Translations under genes and position numbers: made by a program
Shown: positions 31,181 through 64,000 of the stretch, in pieces
Layout of the letters: each line of letters begins with the position of its first letter
Position numbering within the stretch: position 1 is the stretch's first letter
Assembly: GCA_019055375.1 (NCBI GenBank)
Contig: JAHQIW010001222.1
Coordinates: 147,001-211,000 of the forward strand
Reading direction: 5' to 3'
DNA length: 64,000 nucleotides
From: Parelaphostrongylus tenuis
Lineage: Eukaryota; Nematoda; Chromadorea; Rhabditida; Metastrongylidae
The notes under the pieces: model-generated
Told to the model about the DNA's origin: nothing
The model's input: the letters and a program-made list of their open reading frames with translations, nothing else
Databases searched by the model: none

Positions 31181-31483
31181 GAGCGCATATGACGTAGTGG
31201 TTGGAGGTGCTCTGCGTCGCACATAATGTCTATGGTTCAGTCTCGCGCTCATGGCTCATCAAGCCGTCCATTCCTCCGGGGCCTGGTAAATTGGTACCAG
31301 ACTGGTCTCGGTCTTGTCTAGAGAGGATAAACAGCACTGATTCGATGCAGCGGTAGTCCATCGTGAGTCATTGTATAAGCCAGACATGCGCTCAGTCACC
31401 TCAAGCGATTCAAGATGAAGGCGAATACATGGCGCATCTCTCAGGGATTAGTCCACCCCCAGAGGTTTATCCTTTATCCTTTA
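31181..31483 (+). mobile_element. tRNA-derived SINE, family A (plus), near full length
   Basis: Starts 'gagcgcatatgacgtagtgg', has B box 'atggttcagtctcgcgctca', body 'aaattggtaccagactggtc' and 3' part 'gaatacatggcgcatctctc', and ends 'tttatcctttatccttt'. It lies in the gsp-2/BCAS3 spacer. Confidence 0.9.
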
Positions 31484-31663
31484 ATGTGAACGTTCTATTT
31501 TTCTAAACAACAGAAACTATCTCCTGGCCAGCCTTTGTGGAGAAACTCGGCAATAAGGTATGGAAGATTCATGATGGAATCTCCATTTTATTGCTTTCTA
31601 GCATGGTATGTTGGTAATTACATACATCTGAGAGTGTTGAATGATATGAACTTTAAATCAGGG

Positions 31664-31728
31664 TGGGAGTTGAACCCCCGTCTCATTCATACGAGGGTTG
31701 CGTTCTGCTACTACACTACCGGTGCCAC
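31664..31728 (-). mobile_element. tRNA-like SINE head (Val/Gly-like)
   Basis: Minus strand: 'GGCACCGGTAGTGTAGTAGC' and 'GGGGGTTCAACTCCCACCC'. The T arm is convincing, but a seven-base acceptor pairing is lacking. A flanking body ('ttgaatgatatgaacttta') suggests a retroposon. Confidence 0.5.
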
Positions 31729-31998
31729 CGCTATTCTACCTTTCTTCGATATGAGGGATTAGTCTTAGGGAGCAGAGTCGCCCTGCATAAGGTAAAGTCC
31801 GTATGGATTTGTATCACGATTGACATGATTTAGATTTATCGTCTTATAGATGGAATATTATTGAAATAATAAGCTCCATGATCCCTTGATGTCGAAACCT
31901 GTTGCTGGGCACGCGTCACTCTGATATATCAGATAGTTAAGATCCATATCTTTTCCAGTAATAAGTGTTAAAGTTCTACTTTGCTGCTTTCCGGAAGG

Positions 31999-32290
31999 AA
32001 ATGTAGCTCAACTCTCTCAGCCGTCCAAATTGACGGCACGTGCCCCATACTGACAATGCCGGGGTTATCGTTGAAGAAGAGAGTGCTGGAAAGAAGGTTG
32101 AAACGGAACCTTGCTTCCCGATAGCCTACCACAGTCGCTTTCATTCACGAGTATCAAGGCTCGATATTAACTGTAGCTTGCGCAATTTGTGGAGACGATC
32201 TATCGCTCAACTCTTTCGGCCAGGCCATCCAAATTGGCATCATGTGCCTTAATCTGCTAATGCCGCTCATGCAAAGCATTTCTTCCCACT
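31999..32290. repeat. Imperfect direct duplication, about 200-bp spacing
   Basis: The block 'ctcaactctctcagccgtcc' with 'aaattgacggcacgtgcc' and 'ctgacaatgccgg' at about 32007-32065 recurs diverged at 32209-32270 ('ctcaactctttcggccaggc', 'catccaaattggcatcatgt', 'ctgctaatgccg'). No coding meaning is evident. Confidence 0.6.
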
Positions 32291-32502
32291 CGCTTTTTTT
32301 CTGTAGTCTTCTAGAGAATCGAATTACACGGCAGAAGAGCAGTGATTGTGAAAAACTGTAGCAAGTGCTACGGTTGGAAAGGTTCTGAGACACTTTTATG
32401 AGCGTGAGATAATTCCCGTGCATTCCAGCTTCATATGTGGGATTTTCCCACTAAACATCTAGAATTATTCTTTATTATTTTCACTGTGATACAAGCATCC
32501 GC

Positions 32503-32900
32503 CATGTCCAACGACACAATCGAAGTTCGTGTTTTATTAAGTCATTATTGGGCAAAAGAGTCTTTCACAGCGAGCTGCAGTTGATGAAATCAACGAAGCT
32601 GAAGGGGAAGGCACAGCAAACGAATGTGCTGCTGCACGCTGGTTTCAGCGCTTCCCGATGCCGGACCGGAGATCTTGACCTCGAAGACAAACCTTGTTCA
32701 CGACGTTCTAACAAAGTTGAACGAAGGTTTGATTGTTGTTTCGGGGGTCGAATCGTCGTCTGATTTCCTCGCGAATTGGCATTAGAAGTTGAAGGAAGGT
32801 GCTTCGACCAGATCCGAAACTTGGCGAAGCGATGGTAAAGTCGTAGAAACGATACATAGTTACTTTGAAGAATAGTCTGTTGTTTTTGTTTGGAATTCAT
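32503..32900 (+). mobile_element. Decayed, internally deleted mariner
   Basis: The frame starting SNDTIEVRVLLSHYWAKESF shifts to AVDEINEAEGEGTANE (in another frame) and then GDLDLEDKPCSRRSNKVE, the DNA-binding domain order of mariner. Shortly after 32790 comes 'RWxKVVETIHSYFEE', the C-terminal end, so most of the catalytic domain is gone. Confidence 0.75.
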
Positions 32901-35760
32901 GCATAAATTTCAAATTTTTGCCGGCTGCCTCAGAACTTCCGTTTCAAGCTAATGCTAGCGCATTCAGTTTTAATTTGCTCAAAAATTATTTGGCTTATAA
33001 ACTGCAGGCAAGTGCCTCTCCAACACTTGACTTCTCAAATTGGAATATAAATGGTCGCACTCTACGCAGTGAGAGACATAATTTCACATGAACATCATAA
33101 AAATCCGAATTTGCATAGTATTAAAACGTTTTACATCAGCGTTTTCACTCTAGGGCTCGTATTTTGAAGAGCGAAGCGAATCAGTGAGCAATTTTGTCGA
33201 ATTGAAAAACTGTGACGTCTGCGAGTGGCACGTGGATGTACACAGCTGACATATTTGCACAATGAATTTCAAAATATGTTTTGTTCTAAACTCTTCTCAA
33301 TCTCTAAGTCTCCCACAGATTTCGAAGACTAGTGATATTTTGCACATTTTTTCTGTACACAATACAAATAAACTAAGATTTTCTCTGCTAGTTGCTCGAT
33401 CTTAAAGACAAAAGCACTTCTTGCGGAAAAGTCGTACGGTGTTGTCGAGGAATGAGCATTATTAGTATATAATAGACGTGGTTCGTCTGTCTTTCAAAGC
33501 ATAGCATGCATATATTTGAGAATATGATTGATAACTTGGTTTTGCACTTTGGTAATACTACAAAGACGGTCACACCACTCCAATCGACAAGTTCCCTAAC
33601 AGCGAGTCTTCTCCCATCAGTGAAAGAACCTTTTTTATCAAACGAAACCGCTGAACTGGCCCTGTATTTCACAGTGGTTTTTTCACGCTCAATTTAAACA
33701 GCTGCCAATGAATATGCAGAAATCCATCCCATCGACTGTTTTTGAATTTCACTACAAGCATTCAATATAGTCTGTAAGAATGTATAGAGCCTTTTCTATG
33801 GTTGATACACCAGAGTCATACGCACGTTTCTGCGGTGTCGCCCGCTTCATCACTGGCACACGCCCCACACTAATTTCACTTTAGAGCAGGGAATAGTAGA
33901 TGTTATCTATCGTGATAGTACGTGATAATGTGTTATCACCTTTTTTATTGGAGCGGGTGACGCCACTGAAATGTACGAATGGCTCTGACGTAACGACCTC
34001 GAAGAGACTAATCATTCTCTCAGACTATACTAATTGAGTGCATTGTGACGTGGCCCCGATGCTAACATATCGGACAGTGAGAATTCTATACAATCGTTCA
34101 CAACGTATCAAATGGACGGTGTGAGGTGTATAGAGGTCATTTTCTTCTTGATCTTTTTCTCCTACATTTTATGTAGTCAATCGATAGCTTAGACGCAATG
34201 TACGTCGGGAAAGCTGTATTTTGCAGTCAGCAAATGTACGAAATATATTTTGCCGAACAAGTTCATTGCTTACCACATTCGAGAACAATCAGTCACCAAT
34301 TCCAATCTCCATATTCAATCATGGATACTAAAAGTCTGCACAGCATAGATTCCAAGACACTTTCAGATACTGTCAGCAAATTCTATGATGGAACTTAAAT
34401 AATACGTACTATGCAATAGGATGTTTACTATCTTTACCCGTAGAGAGATAGGACAAAAACTCTCATACAGTCGTGTCGGGTTTACAACTCATCGGGTCTT
34501 TCAGTTATCAAAAAATCATCCTTTATTGTCAAAAAATTCTCAAGTTCGTAAATGCGGGAAATGGCGTCGTTCAAGCAGCAGAGACTTTCAACAGTCCCAT
34601 TGCAAATTTGTTTACAACGTATAGGTTGAATATAATTTGAAGGAATGTTTTAAATCTTTCAAGAGGTCTGTTATGACACTTCTTTCGATAGACGTGTTTT
34701 TCGGCATTTCGTAAGCTTGATCGGTAGCACATACCATTCGGCTGATCGGCCATATTGTTATAAAAAATCGTTATTAAAGATGCATCACTCCTATTCAAGT
34801 GAAAAAGAACACCTAACGTGGTTGTCTAGAGTGATTTGTCAGTCGATGGCTCATGGCTTGGAAAGATGATTTATAAAAATAGCTTCCAATCGACTATTAT
34901 GAAACTTCGCTAATAAAGTTATTTCTAGTGTGATCGAATGTTTTCAGCCTTTCATCCACGGGTAAACAAGTAATGAAGGGAATCTTATCTACATATCCTA
35001 TTTATGTGGTCAAATAAAATAGCTGAGTAATAATGGACAGACATTTCGATCTCCATTATTGCCATCTTTTTAAACGGGTTAAGTTTGCTCCATTTCATTC
35101 AAAAGTTCAAAAAAAAGCAGGAGTTAGAGGCATGACTGTAATAGTGGGAATAGGAATGTTGTGGAATTGGTGATAGCTTCAAGTAGTACGTTTAATACAG
35201 CACCGTTAGCGTCATGAAGGCGAGGAGTGTTCTCGTATTAACTCAGATTGCGCATCGCTATCCATATCCATAACATTCTTGTGACATAGAGTCAAATATG
35301 ATGTTTTATCAAGTACTTCTTCGGTCGGAACTATCAAGTATTTCTGTGGAAGTACAAATGTGAGTGCCTTTCTGGAAGCTACAATGTTTGCCGTGCAAAA
35401 GTGCACAACCGATAATGTCATTCAGAAAAAAAAAGAGGAAAAGCTTGTTCTGTCTCTTTTGAAAAAGAGATTTTGAAAAAAGATCGTAGCACAGGCAATC
35501 ATGTCCCACCTTTTAGTGAGAGTTTATTGACTGTTTTCTATGTTAGTGATGTGTCGTAGGATTTACGAAACCGGTTTGGTTATAGCTAATGATTCTCATT
35601 GTCCACAAGGTTACTCCGACGTTTAAATTCGAAAACATCACTTGTAGAAGAGCCGCAATACCTTTCGCTTTCTTTATTTAAGTGACCTTTTAAAGATATT
35701 TTTGTGTGCCGCTTTATCGCTGCTTATTCAATGTTTTTACCAACAAAGTGTTTCCCGAAC
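32900..35760. other. Intergenic stretch, no gene seen
   Basis: Several 60-95-residue frames occur on both strands, but none shows a domain, matched splice sites or steady codon bias. Part of the long upstream region of both gsp-2 and BCAS3. Confidence 0.4.
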
Positions 35761-35764
35761 TCCG

Positions 35765-35893
35765 CATAATTTAATGACTGATCCGATTGAATTGATAATA
35801 CAACGCCTATCCCTGGTAAGATCGCGAATACCCTTTGTATTTATGGACATCAGAAAAGTACAACACCTGTCGTCAAACGCTGTAACTAGTTGA
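35765..35893 (+). mobile_element. Small reverse-transcriptase remnant
   Basis: The frame reads RLSLVRSRIPFVFMDIRKV followed by QHLSSNAV. This resembles the RT palm block 'RLIEVxRxxxxPLxLxFxDYxKAFDSVExxAV' that carries the first catalytic Asp (here in FMDIRK). Adjacent sequence to 36,500 keeps no further clear RT block. Confidence 0.45.
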
Positions 35894-36879
35894 AAACACT
35901 CTGTATTCCTCATATTAAGATGTTGCAAGCTAGACTAGGAGTTGGGAAGAGCAGAGTAGCTTTCGAAAGCCTTGTTAGTTCCGAGAAATATAGAGAGCAA
36001 TGAAGGACGTCGTCTAGGACTCCTTCTCCAATCTCTTTGGCGACCAAGTCCTCATGTCGGCATGCCACCCACCTCCGAGAGAGGATCAATATGTTGTCAC
36101 AGCGATTCTCTGCCTCAAGGCTTATGTCAATCGAAAATCTCATAACACCCGGTCGCGATAGGATCAAACCCATTATCTCAGAACGTAACGCCTGTCTTCA
36201 TAGGCACATTGAACCGACCGGCTTTTTGCTTGTTACATGTCAGAGTGCAGAGTTTCTATCAGTGGAAAGCCAACAGTGTCGTGTTTTGTACCAAATCAGA
36301 GGTCTACGTGGACTAAGTTGCCTACTCTGCCAAGTGACTGTTAATGCTAGTTTGTGTTCTAGCCGTCCTTCATCGGATTCAACATCTACGTTGGACAAAA
36401 AATAGCCATGTGTGGAAGCAGTCCTTAGTTGTAAGAACGAGGAGACCGTCCGAAAGACTGCACAGTGCGTATATTTTCTGGGGTCTACGAAGCGCCCCTC
36501 GCTTTCTCGGAAGTGGATAGGAAATTTCAGGCCTTAAGGATTCCATAATTGACCAAAATCCGTTTACCCACATCGTCCTGTTGCTTTTTTTCCGAAATAT
36601 CCGAGCTCAGAGTCGATAATAGATCAGGTTCACAGTACAACGTCTTAAAGTGCTAAGGACAAGATGATATTTCACCAAAGCAATATCCTTAGTTTATTGT
36701 CGATAAATGATTCAACTTGAGAGTAAGAGAAAATAGGCGAATTGGTGAGCTTGCAAGTGCATCGATGATATCGCGAAGAATCAAAGAGCAGTGGACACAG
36801 CTGTTAGTTCTCGATCCTAAGACTGCGAATTTCTTAGCATAAGCCTTCGAAACCTAATTGCCACGTAGGCTGAAGCGAG

Positions 36880-37090
36880 CTGCGATTCTCAGTGTTGAAC
36901 AATATTGCTACGAATGTCTTCGGCACGAAAGTAAATGAAGGAATCCTTCCGCTCAACGATTTCGAGCGACGTTAACGATCAATGATCAGGGACATTGCCC
37001 GCTTGTGAGATGTGGGAGGGTGGGAAGTCAGGTGGGCGCCGGTGTTCATGTGATGCCACCCACAACGCGGGACATGAGCCATCGGTGATT
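36880..37090. repeat. GC-rich block upstream of BCAS3, probable repeat
   Basis: The block containing 'gggagggtgggaagtcaggt' and 'gggcgccggtgttcatgtga' stands out in GC content from the AT-rich spacer. It has no long frame and no second copy in this window, so calling it a dispersed repeat is a guess. Confidence 0.25.
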
Positions 37091-37552
37091 ATTATGGAGT
37101 CCTAAAGTGCTTATCAATATGTCGCTTGATTCACCTACTATCGACCATCGCACAGGTTTCCATGGGATTTATTGCAAGCGTCCTCAAGTTTTTCTCTGGA
37201 TTCCACTGGAAACTTCGTTGCCATAGGCTTTCTTTTATTTCCTAGGCCTTGTCCGTCGTCTATGTGTGATCTCATCAGTAGTCCCATGGGTCTTGAGTGA
37301 GCTACACCATGAGAAAAGCACTAATAGATGGACTCTCCAAACTGGACTTCCTGGGTTCTGATGTTGCTATGAAAACTATATTTAGAGGAGTTGGTTCATG
37401 CGACGTTTGAAAAGAGCTCACTGGTTTCCTAAGTTTGACATCGTTCAGTTCGTCGTTCGCCAATGATTCGATTTTCTTCTGTTCAAAACGTGAAATGTCG
37501 AAGTTCTGTGCCCTCATTTTTGAGTATTCAGCAAGACAATGTTTCTCATGCG

Positions 37553-37566
37553 TTGTGTTTTTTCAG
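37553..37566 (+). promoter_or_regulatory. Candidate trans-splice (SL) or 3' splice acceptor of BCAS3
   Basis: 'cgttgtgttttttcag' ends 13 bases before the ATG at 37580. No coding exon with conserved sequence is visible upstream, so this is a good candidate for spliced-leader addition. Confidence 0.5.
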
Positions 37567-37579
37567 AAGTGCAGCTTGC

Positions 37580-59629
<22,050 letters not shown>

Positions 59630-61290
59630 AACTTTCGTTTTCAATAATCGAACTTATAGCAGACAGTAGCTCATGTTCTTCTCGTACATGTATATAACGA
59701 TGCACTAATTTTATTACGGTATTTTCCAACGTTTTAATTTCGCATGCTTTCAGTGCTGATCGATTTCGAAAATGTATATAGAATGGCTTTTTTCTGTAAT
59801 CTTACTGTAGAATACGAGTGTACATAATTGTGTATTTCTGCCATTAAGATTAAATGTTGCTTGCTTCACTGTTTTTCACTGTAAATGTATATTCCTTTTT
59901 TTTTACAATCTTCATACTAGCACTTTGTTCTGCTAATCTAGCGCTATTGTCTGGGCGGTGCCCATGAGATATGTTGGTGAATATCGGTTTAGAATTGTAC
60001 TGTATTCCTTTAAGTTTTGTTCTTTAACAGCTCTTACAAATACGAAGTTTTCGCTTTCACAGTTAGTGTGTGTGTGTAATTTGTGATAACATTCAGGTTT
60101 CTTGGCTAATACTCATTGAAGTCGTGAATCGCATAGATTAGTTGATTTCATCTTCATCTTCTCACTGTTTCTTCTTCTTCTTCTTCCGTGTCTGTAGAGG
60201 ATCATTATTTCATCTGTATTTATGGCACCTATCATTAGGTCTCGTATAGGTCATATAAGAATAATTATTGCCTTATTACCAGTATATTCCAAGGCGTCAT
60301 TAGGGTTATCAATTTAAAATCCAAAAACACGGTGCGTTGATGTTAGCTTTTTTTTGTGTACGGTGTTTCTTGCATGGTATGTATGATCACATGCGGCGAG
60401 CGTTGTTTTACTTTGCCAGTATGTTCAGAAGAGTAATGAACTTTCTCATGCAGATCATACCATGGATTTTACTTCGTTGAGAAGGGGAATAATAATAAGA
60501 ATGGATGTATGAGTATCTATTGGAGAACTGCGTGCACCAAAGCTGCTTCTGATAAACAGATTTGGATTTTAATAGAAAAAACCTGTTCTGTGTGCTATTC
60601 TCATTGGAGAGTGATTGAACGTAAATATGGGCTTAGAATCTCCTTCATAATTTATCCGACCCAGCACGTTGTTACAATGAGGATTTTGTCTCTTCTACGA
60701 ACACAATTTTTATGGAGAAATTTGTGTTCTTACGCGTTTTAGTCTGCATTGTTCAGCAAAGTAGACGGTGCTCATCTAGGTAAGCAAAAGTGGCGGTCGA
60801 TACGGCCTCTATTCTCCTTAGGGTTTACTCTACGATCCATGTCCCACACCTCTTGTAGTCAGTTTGTCTAGCTCATGTCATGGCGAGCATCTCTGTCCTA
60901 CGTTTCGATTTCTGCAGAAATCTTTTCTTCAACGAATCCACTTTCGGTAGTTTGGATCGCAATGCACTATCATTTTAATTCTAATCGCTGTAGTGTAAAT
61001 AGCTATTGTTCAATAGGAAAGTATGAAGATTAGATATGGGCTTGAAATAAGTTGTAGAATACTTTCAAATGCTGGTATAGATGTGTTCGCATGGTGAACC
61101 ATAGTAATAAACAGTATATTAAAGAACACACAAGCATTGGAACGGTAGATTAGGGTCTATTGTATTATCTATTGTATTGTAATTATTATGTTCACAACTC
61201 CTCGGGTTCTTTGATTACCGAAAGATAATTGTTTATTGCAAGAAAAATCAAGTCCATAAAGGCAGAGTGTTAGGCGTCGTGAACGCGGCA
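59630..61290. other. BCAS3 3' flank, no gene seen
   Basis: AT-rich sequence that should contain the 3' UTR. A (ctt)n-like run occurs at 60168-60187. No convincing AATAAA lies in the first 300 bases, and no conserved frame is present. Confidence 0.45.
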
Positions 61291-61299
61291 GGGCGACTC

Positions 61300-61515
61300 C
61301 ATTTGTTGCGTCGTAGATGAATCGAGTGCATATCTGGCTTGTACATTGTTTAAGAGGGTCTACCGTTGTATCAAGCTGGTACCGCTAATCTTTCGGACAA
61401 CTCCGATGCCAGTTTGCCGACTCCCAGGATGGAGGGCTTGCTGAGCAAGAGCGGCGGTTTGAACTAGTGACCGGTACCCTTATACTGCAAAACATCTCTA
61501 ACATCGCACTCTACC
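61300..61515 (-). mobile_element. Degenerate family A SINE (minus)
   Basis: Minus-strand blocks 'AGTTCAAACCGCCGCTCTTG' and 'AACTGGCATCGGAGTTGTCC', plus 'AGCCAGATATGCACTCGATT', line up with the family A order but with many changes, so this is an old copy. Confidence 0.55.
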
Positions 61516-61519
61516 TTTT

Positions 61520-62755
61520 GTTATGTCAATACCAGCAGTGAGACTACGATCGAAGCACTAGTATCCTAGTGACCAATTCGTCACTCACTAATTGTGGTTC
61601 AAGAATGAATAAGTTAATTAGTGGATAGCGTAGAGGAACAGCTGAGTAGTAGCTACTGCGCGTCCGTGTGTGCTCGAGTCTCTAAGGTGGATCTGTGACG
61701 TGATGTCTTCTGTTTAAAAGTTCTAGAATGTATAGATTTTTACCACTTTACATTTGAGAGGCTATGAGTACGAGTCAAGAAATAGAAATTGTTGTTTATG
61801 GTACTACAATAATCTATAAACAGATAGCTGCCAAATAAGGCACGACGTTGGCTTGTGGGTGAGAATAGTGGTTGCTGGCTTGCTCGTTCAGGAAAGTGCT
61901 ACATGGTGCGCACTTCTTTGCATTTACTGCTTACTTGCTTATTTTTTGCCATGAGGGTCATGGGATTCTTGTTTACACATTGTAACTCTCAAACCTGGAG
62001 AATTACACCATTCATAGCAACAATAGTAAAATAACGATATGCCAATATATTGAAAAGGAACAACCGACGAGACGATAACAGGATTACTAAATGAGAATAA
62101 CATATTAAGTAAGAAATTATCTCGACATAAGTTAGTAGCTATGCTATAGATTAATGTAGTGATATGAGAAAAAGGCATTACATAAAATTTTAATTTGGTC
62201 AAAAATGGTAAAGAGGAAGTGGTATCGCGTAGAAGTTCGACCGAATGGTGGTGCCGTGAGAAGCTTCTGTGATAGGCCGGTAAAGTGGTAAGAGAACCAA
62301 GTGCTACACAAAACAGTAACAACGGTGAAATACGTTTAATATGGTAGGAGACATATACTGGATTGAGATTGCTTCAACATATCGGTAATGTATTAGGACG
62401 GTAATGGACATCACCAGCAACACTGATCACTACGTAAACCTTAATGACTCCCTTGATTTGGCCGACGCAAGGTTCCACGACTTCGTCTTCTTAAACAAGG
62501 ACGTAATGCTAGCCTAGGTTTGTGGATAACCTAATAGTTGAGATATAGAATGTGAGACGATGCGACAGGTGAAGGTAAGACGATGTTTGAGCAAAACATT
62601 TGAAGAAATCACAGAGTTTTAGCTTTTATCTATCACCTATTGTTTACTTCATGGCAGTGGTGATGTGGAATACAATTATAAGGATGCTGACATATGAGCG
62701 GACTTGACATTTCAGATGTGCTTCGAAGCTGCGACTAGCTTTATGAGTAAAGACA
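61520..62755. other. Spacer with an unassigned 127-residue minus frame
   Basis: The minus frame 62322-61939 has hydrophobic stretches (IGISLFYYCCYEW) but also low-complexity His/Ser parts, no domain and no matched splice sites. It might be an intron or exon of the right-edge gene; I leave it unassigned. Confidence 0.3.
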
Positions 62756-63829
62756 TTACTGAGAGAACCTTACAACAATGGGCTTACTGCCATTGTTCGA
62801 TTGATCCATCTTAGTCCCATTCAATACAGGTTCTGAGAGATCCTCATTTGGCTTCATTTGCACTTCATTTCTGCACATTGATTGGAATGAAGTTCCCGCT
62901 TTGTCATGACAAATGGCTTCGTGTTCACTAATCGTCAGAGTCATCTAAAAGTAGCAAAACTGGAAATAAAAGTTCTAAATGACTTATGAACCTCATCTAG
63001 GCTTGCGAGTTCTGTCAAAGCACTTAGTATTTTAATTCATCGTCATAGAAAGGATAAAGCTTTCAGCGTTGATCAATCCCTGAGGGATACGCTAAGCATT
63101 CATCTTCAATGTTGAAATTCGCTTAATGTGATTGAATGCATATCTGGCCTTTGAAATAACTCGCGATGGCTGCATCGAGTCAGTGCTGTTTATCCAAACA
63201 AGTCTGGAACCAGTCTGGTACCAATTTAGCGACCCTGGTGAAATGGATGGCTTGGTGAGCCATGAGCGCGAGATCAAACCACTAATCTTGTGTGCGATGC
63301 AAAGCACCTCTAACCACTGCACCACATGCGCCATTTCATCTTCATATAATATGGTATATAATGACCTGTAATAAAAGAAGCAGTGTAAAAACCAGTGTCA
63401 CAAGTATATAAGTGGTGCCTCCAAGCCAGATATGCGGCTCTAATTCTGAATTATTTCTCAAAAACGACGCTAATATTTCTAATGAACTTCCAGCACATCG
63501 AATAAATAGATTGATGAACACTCGTATTGCAATACACAATACCAAAAAGATAAGACTGCGACACGCTAAAGAGTGATCACCTTTCTGGAAAACACAACGT
63601 GCTCGCTCCCATCCGTAGTTCATTGTTAGATATGGAATCATCGTACTTTACGGAAAAACTCATACAAATATGATATTAGAGTGAGCTCCTAGTCTTGAAA
63701 AAGCGTAAGAAAAATTTCTATAATCTTGCTACCAGGATACATTCTTTGGACCTTTCGGGATAAGGCCTTTTTCGCTTGTTGCTCAAACTTAAAGAGTATT
63801 CTTGGCTCTTGAAAAGGACTTTTAGCGTG
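62756..63829 (-). CDS. Partial unknown gene, probable two-helix membrane protein, 3' end
   Basis: Three minus-strand pieces look like exons. (a) 63829 to 63752 or 63733: after acceptor 'cgctattacag' it reads FQEPRILFKFEQQAKKALSR, basic and amphipathic, with donor AAG/GTCCAA or CTG/GTAGCA. (b) about 63641 or 63586 to 63372: a frame with LIFLVLCIAIRVFINLF and TTYILVTLVFTLLLLLQ, two likely transmembrane segments, with a CAG/GTCATT donor. (c) 62944-62756: after 'ctacttttag', MTLTISEHEAICHDKAG ... KPIVVRFSQ and a stop, a hydrophilic tail. Pieces b and c join in phase 0. Piece a to b joins in phase only with the earlier donor and the inner acceptor 'gttttccag'. I do not recognise the family; the gene probably continues beyond the window. 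A family A SINE lies in the b-c intron. Confidence 0.4.
63054..63335 (-). mobile_element. tRNA-derived SINE, family A (minus), near full length
   Basis: Minus strand 'GGCGCATGTGGTGCAGTGGT', 'TAGAGGTGCTTTGCATCGCA', B box 'GTGGTTTGATCTCGCGCTCA', body 'TTGGTACCAGACTGGTTCC' and the tail 'AGCTTTATCCTTT'. Orientation matches the unknown right-edge gene. Confidence 0.9.
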
Positions 63830-64000
63830 CTGTAATAGCGAAAAAAAGATTGCGTTTCACCTTCGGCACGGATTATTGCGTGACTTGTACTCACAACGCT
63901 TTCGTTATTTATTAAATTTTTTTCTGTTTCGTGAAAAATCTTACATTTCTCGTATGAACATTGTTAAAGGAACTTTGTTCTATTGCGCTATTGGTGCTTC

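Noticed and set aside
62401..62515. Plus-strand 37-residue frame (MDITSNTDHYVNLNDSLDLA...)
   Set aside because: Isolated, no acceptor or partner exon found, short enough to occur by chance.

Overview
This window is nuclear DNA from a nematode. The AT-rich composition, many short exons split by introns that range from 43 bases to several kilobases, polypyrimidine-AG acceptors placed just before start codons, and proteins closest to Caenorhabditis forms all point that way. The dense tRNA-derived SINEs and mariner, RTE-like and foldback remnants suggest a strongylid (clade V, hookworm-like) parasite. The species call is inference; no database could be searched.

Three genes can be rebuilt exon by exon. 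(1) 5653-17893, plus strand: a co-Smad with MH1 and MH2 domains. Its MH2 wording and zinc-site spacing fit DAF-3, the Smad opposed by DAF-7/TGF-beta in the dauer (infective-larva) decision. One base appears to be missing within the MH2 coding sequence. (2) 21496-28397, minus strand: a complete eight-exon PP1 catalytic subunit of 331 residues, best matched to GSP-2. (3) 37580-59629, plus strand: a BCAS3 homologue of about 23 recognised exons, a beta-propeller protein linked in other animals to autophagy and cytoskeleton; one short propeller exon was not located and one exon junction is out of phase. daf-3 and gsp-2 are convergent; gsp-2 and BCAS3 are divergent. At the right edge, minus-strand exons (62756-63829) suggest part of a small membrane protein.

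The rest is repeat-rich. 1-5300 holds a decayed RTE-like reverse transcriptase and SINEs. Introns of all three genes carry tRNA-headed SINEs (family A, about 300 bp, at least 12 copies; family B, including a dimer with 24-bp flanking direct repeats; family C), long foldback elements (related copies near 5.8, 16.1 and 47.9 kb, plus a separate palindrome at 13.15-13.72 kb), two short palindromic MITEs and alternating purine-pyrimidine microsatellites. The 28.4-37.5 kb spacer between gsp-2 and BCAS3 contains a 1.2-kb minisatellite built from a 41-nt monomer arranged in a 123-nt trimer. At least six fragments of mariner transposase are scattered from 14 to 53 kb.

The three main genes do not form an operon. 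Each has its own start and large spacers. I see no CRISPR, rRNA or functional tRNA gene; the tRNA-like sequences look like SINE heads or pseudogenes.
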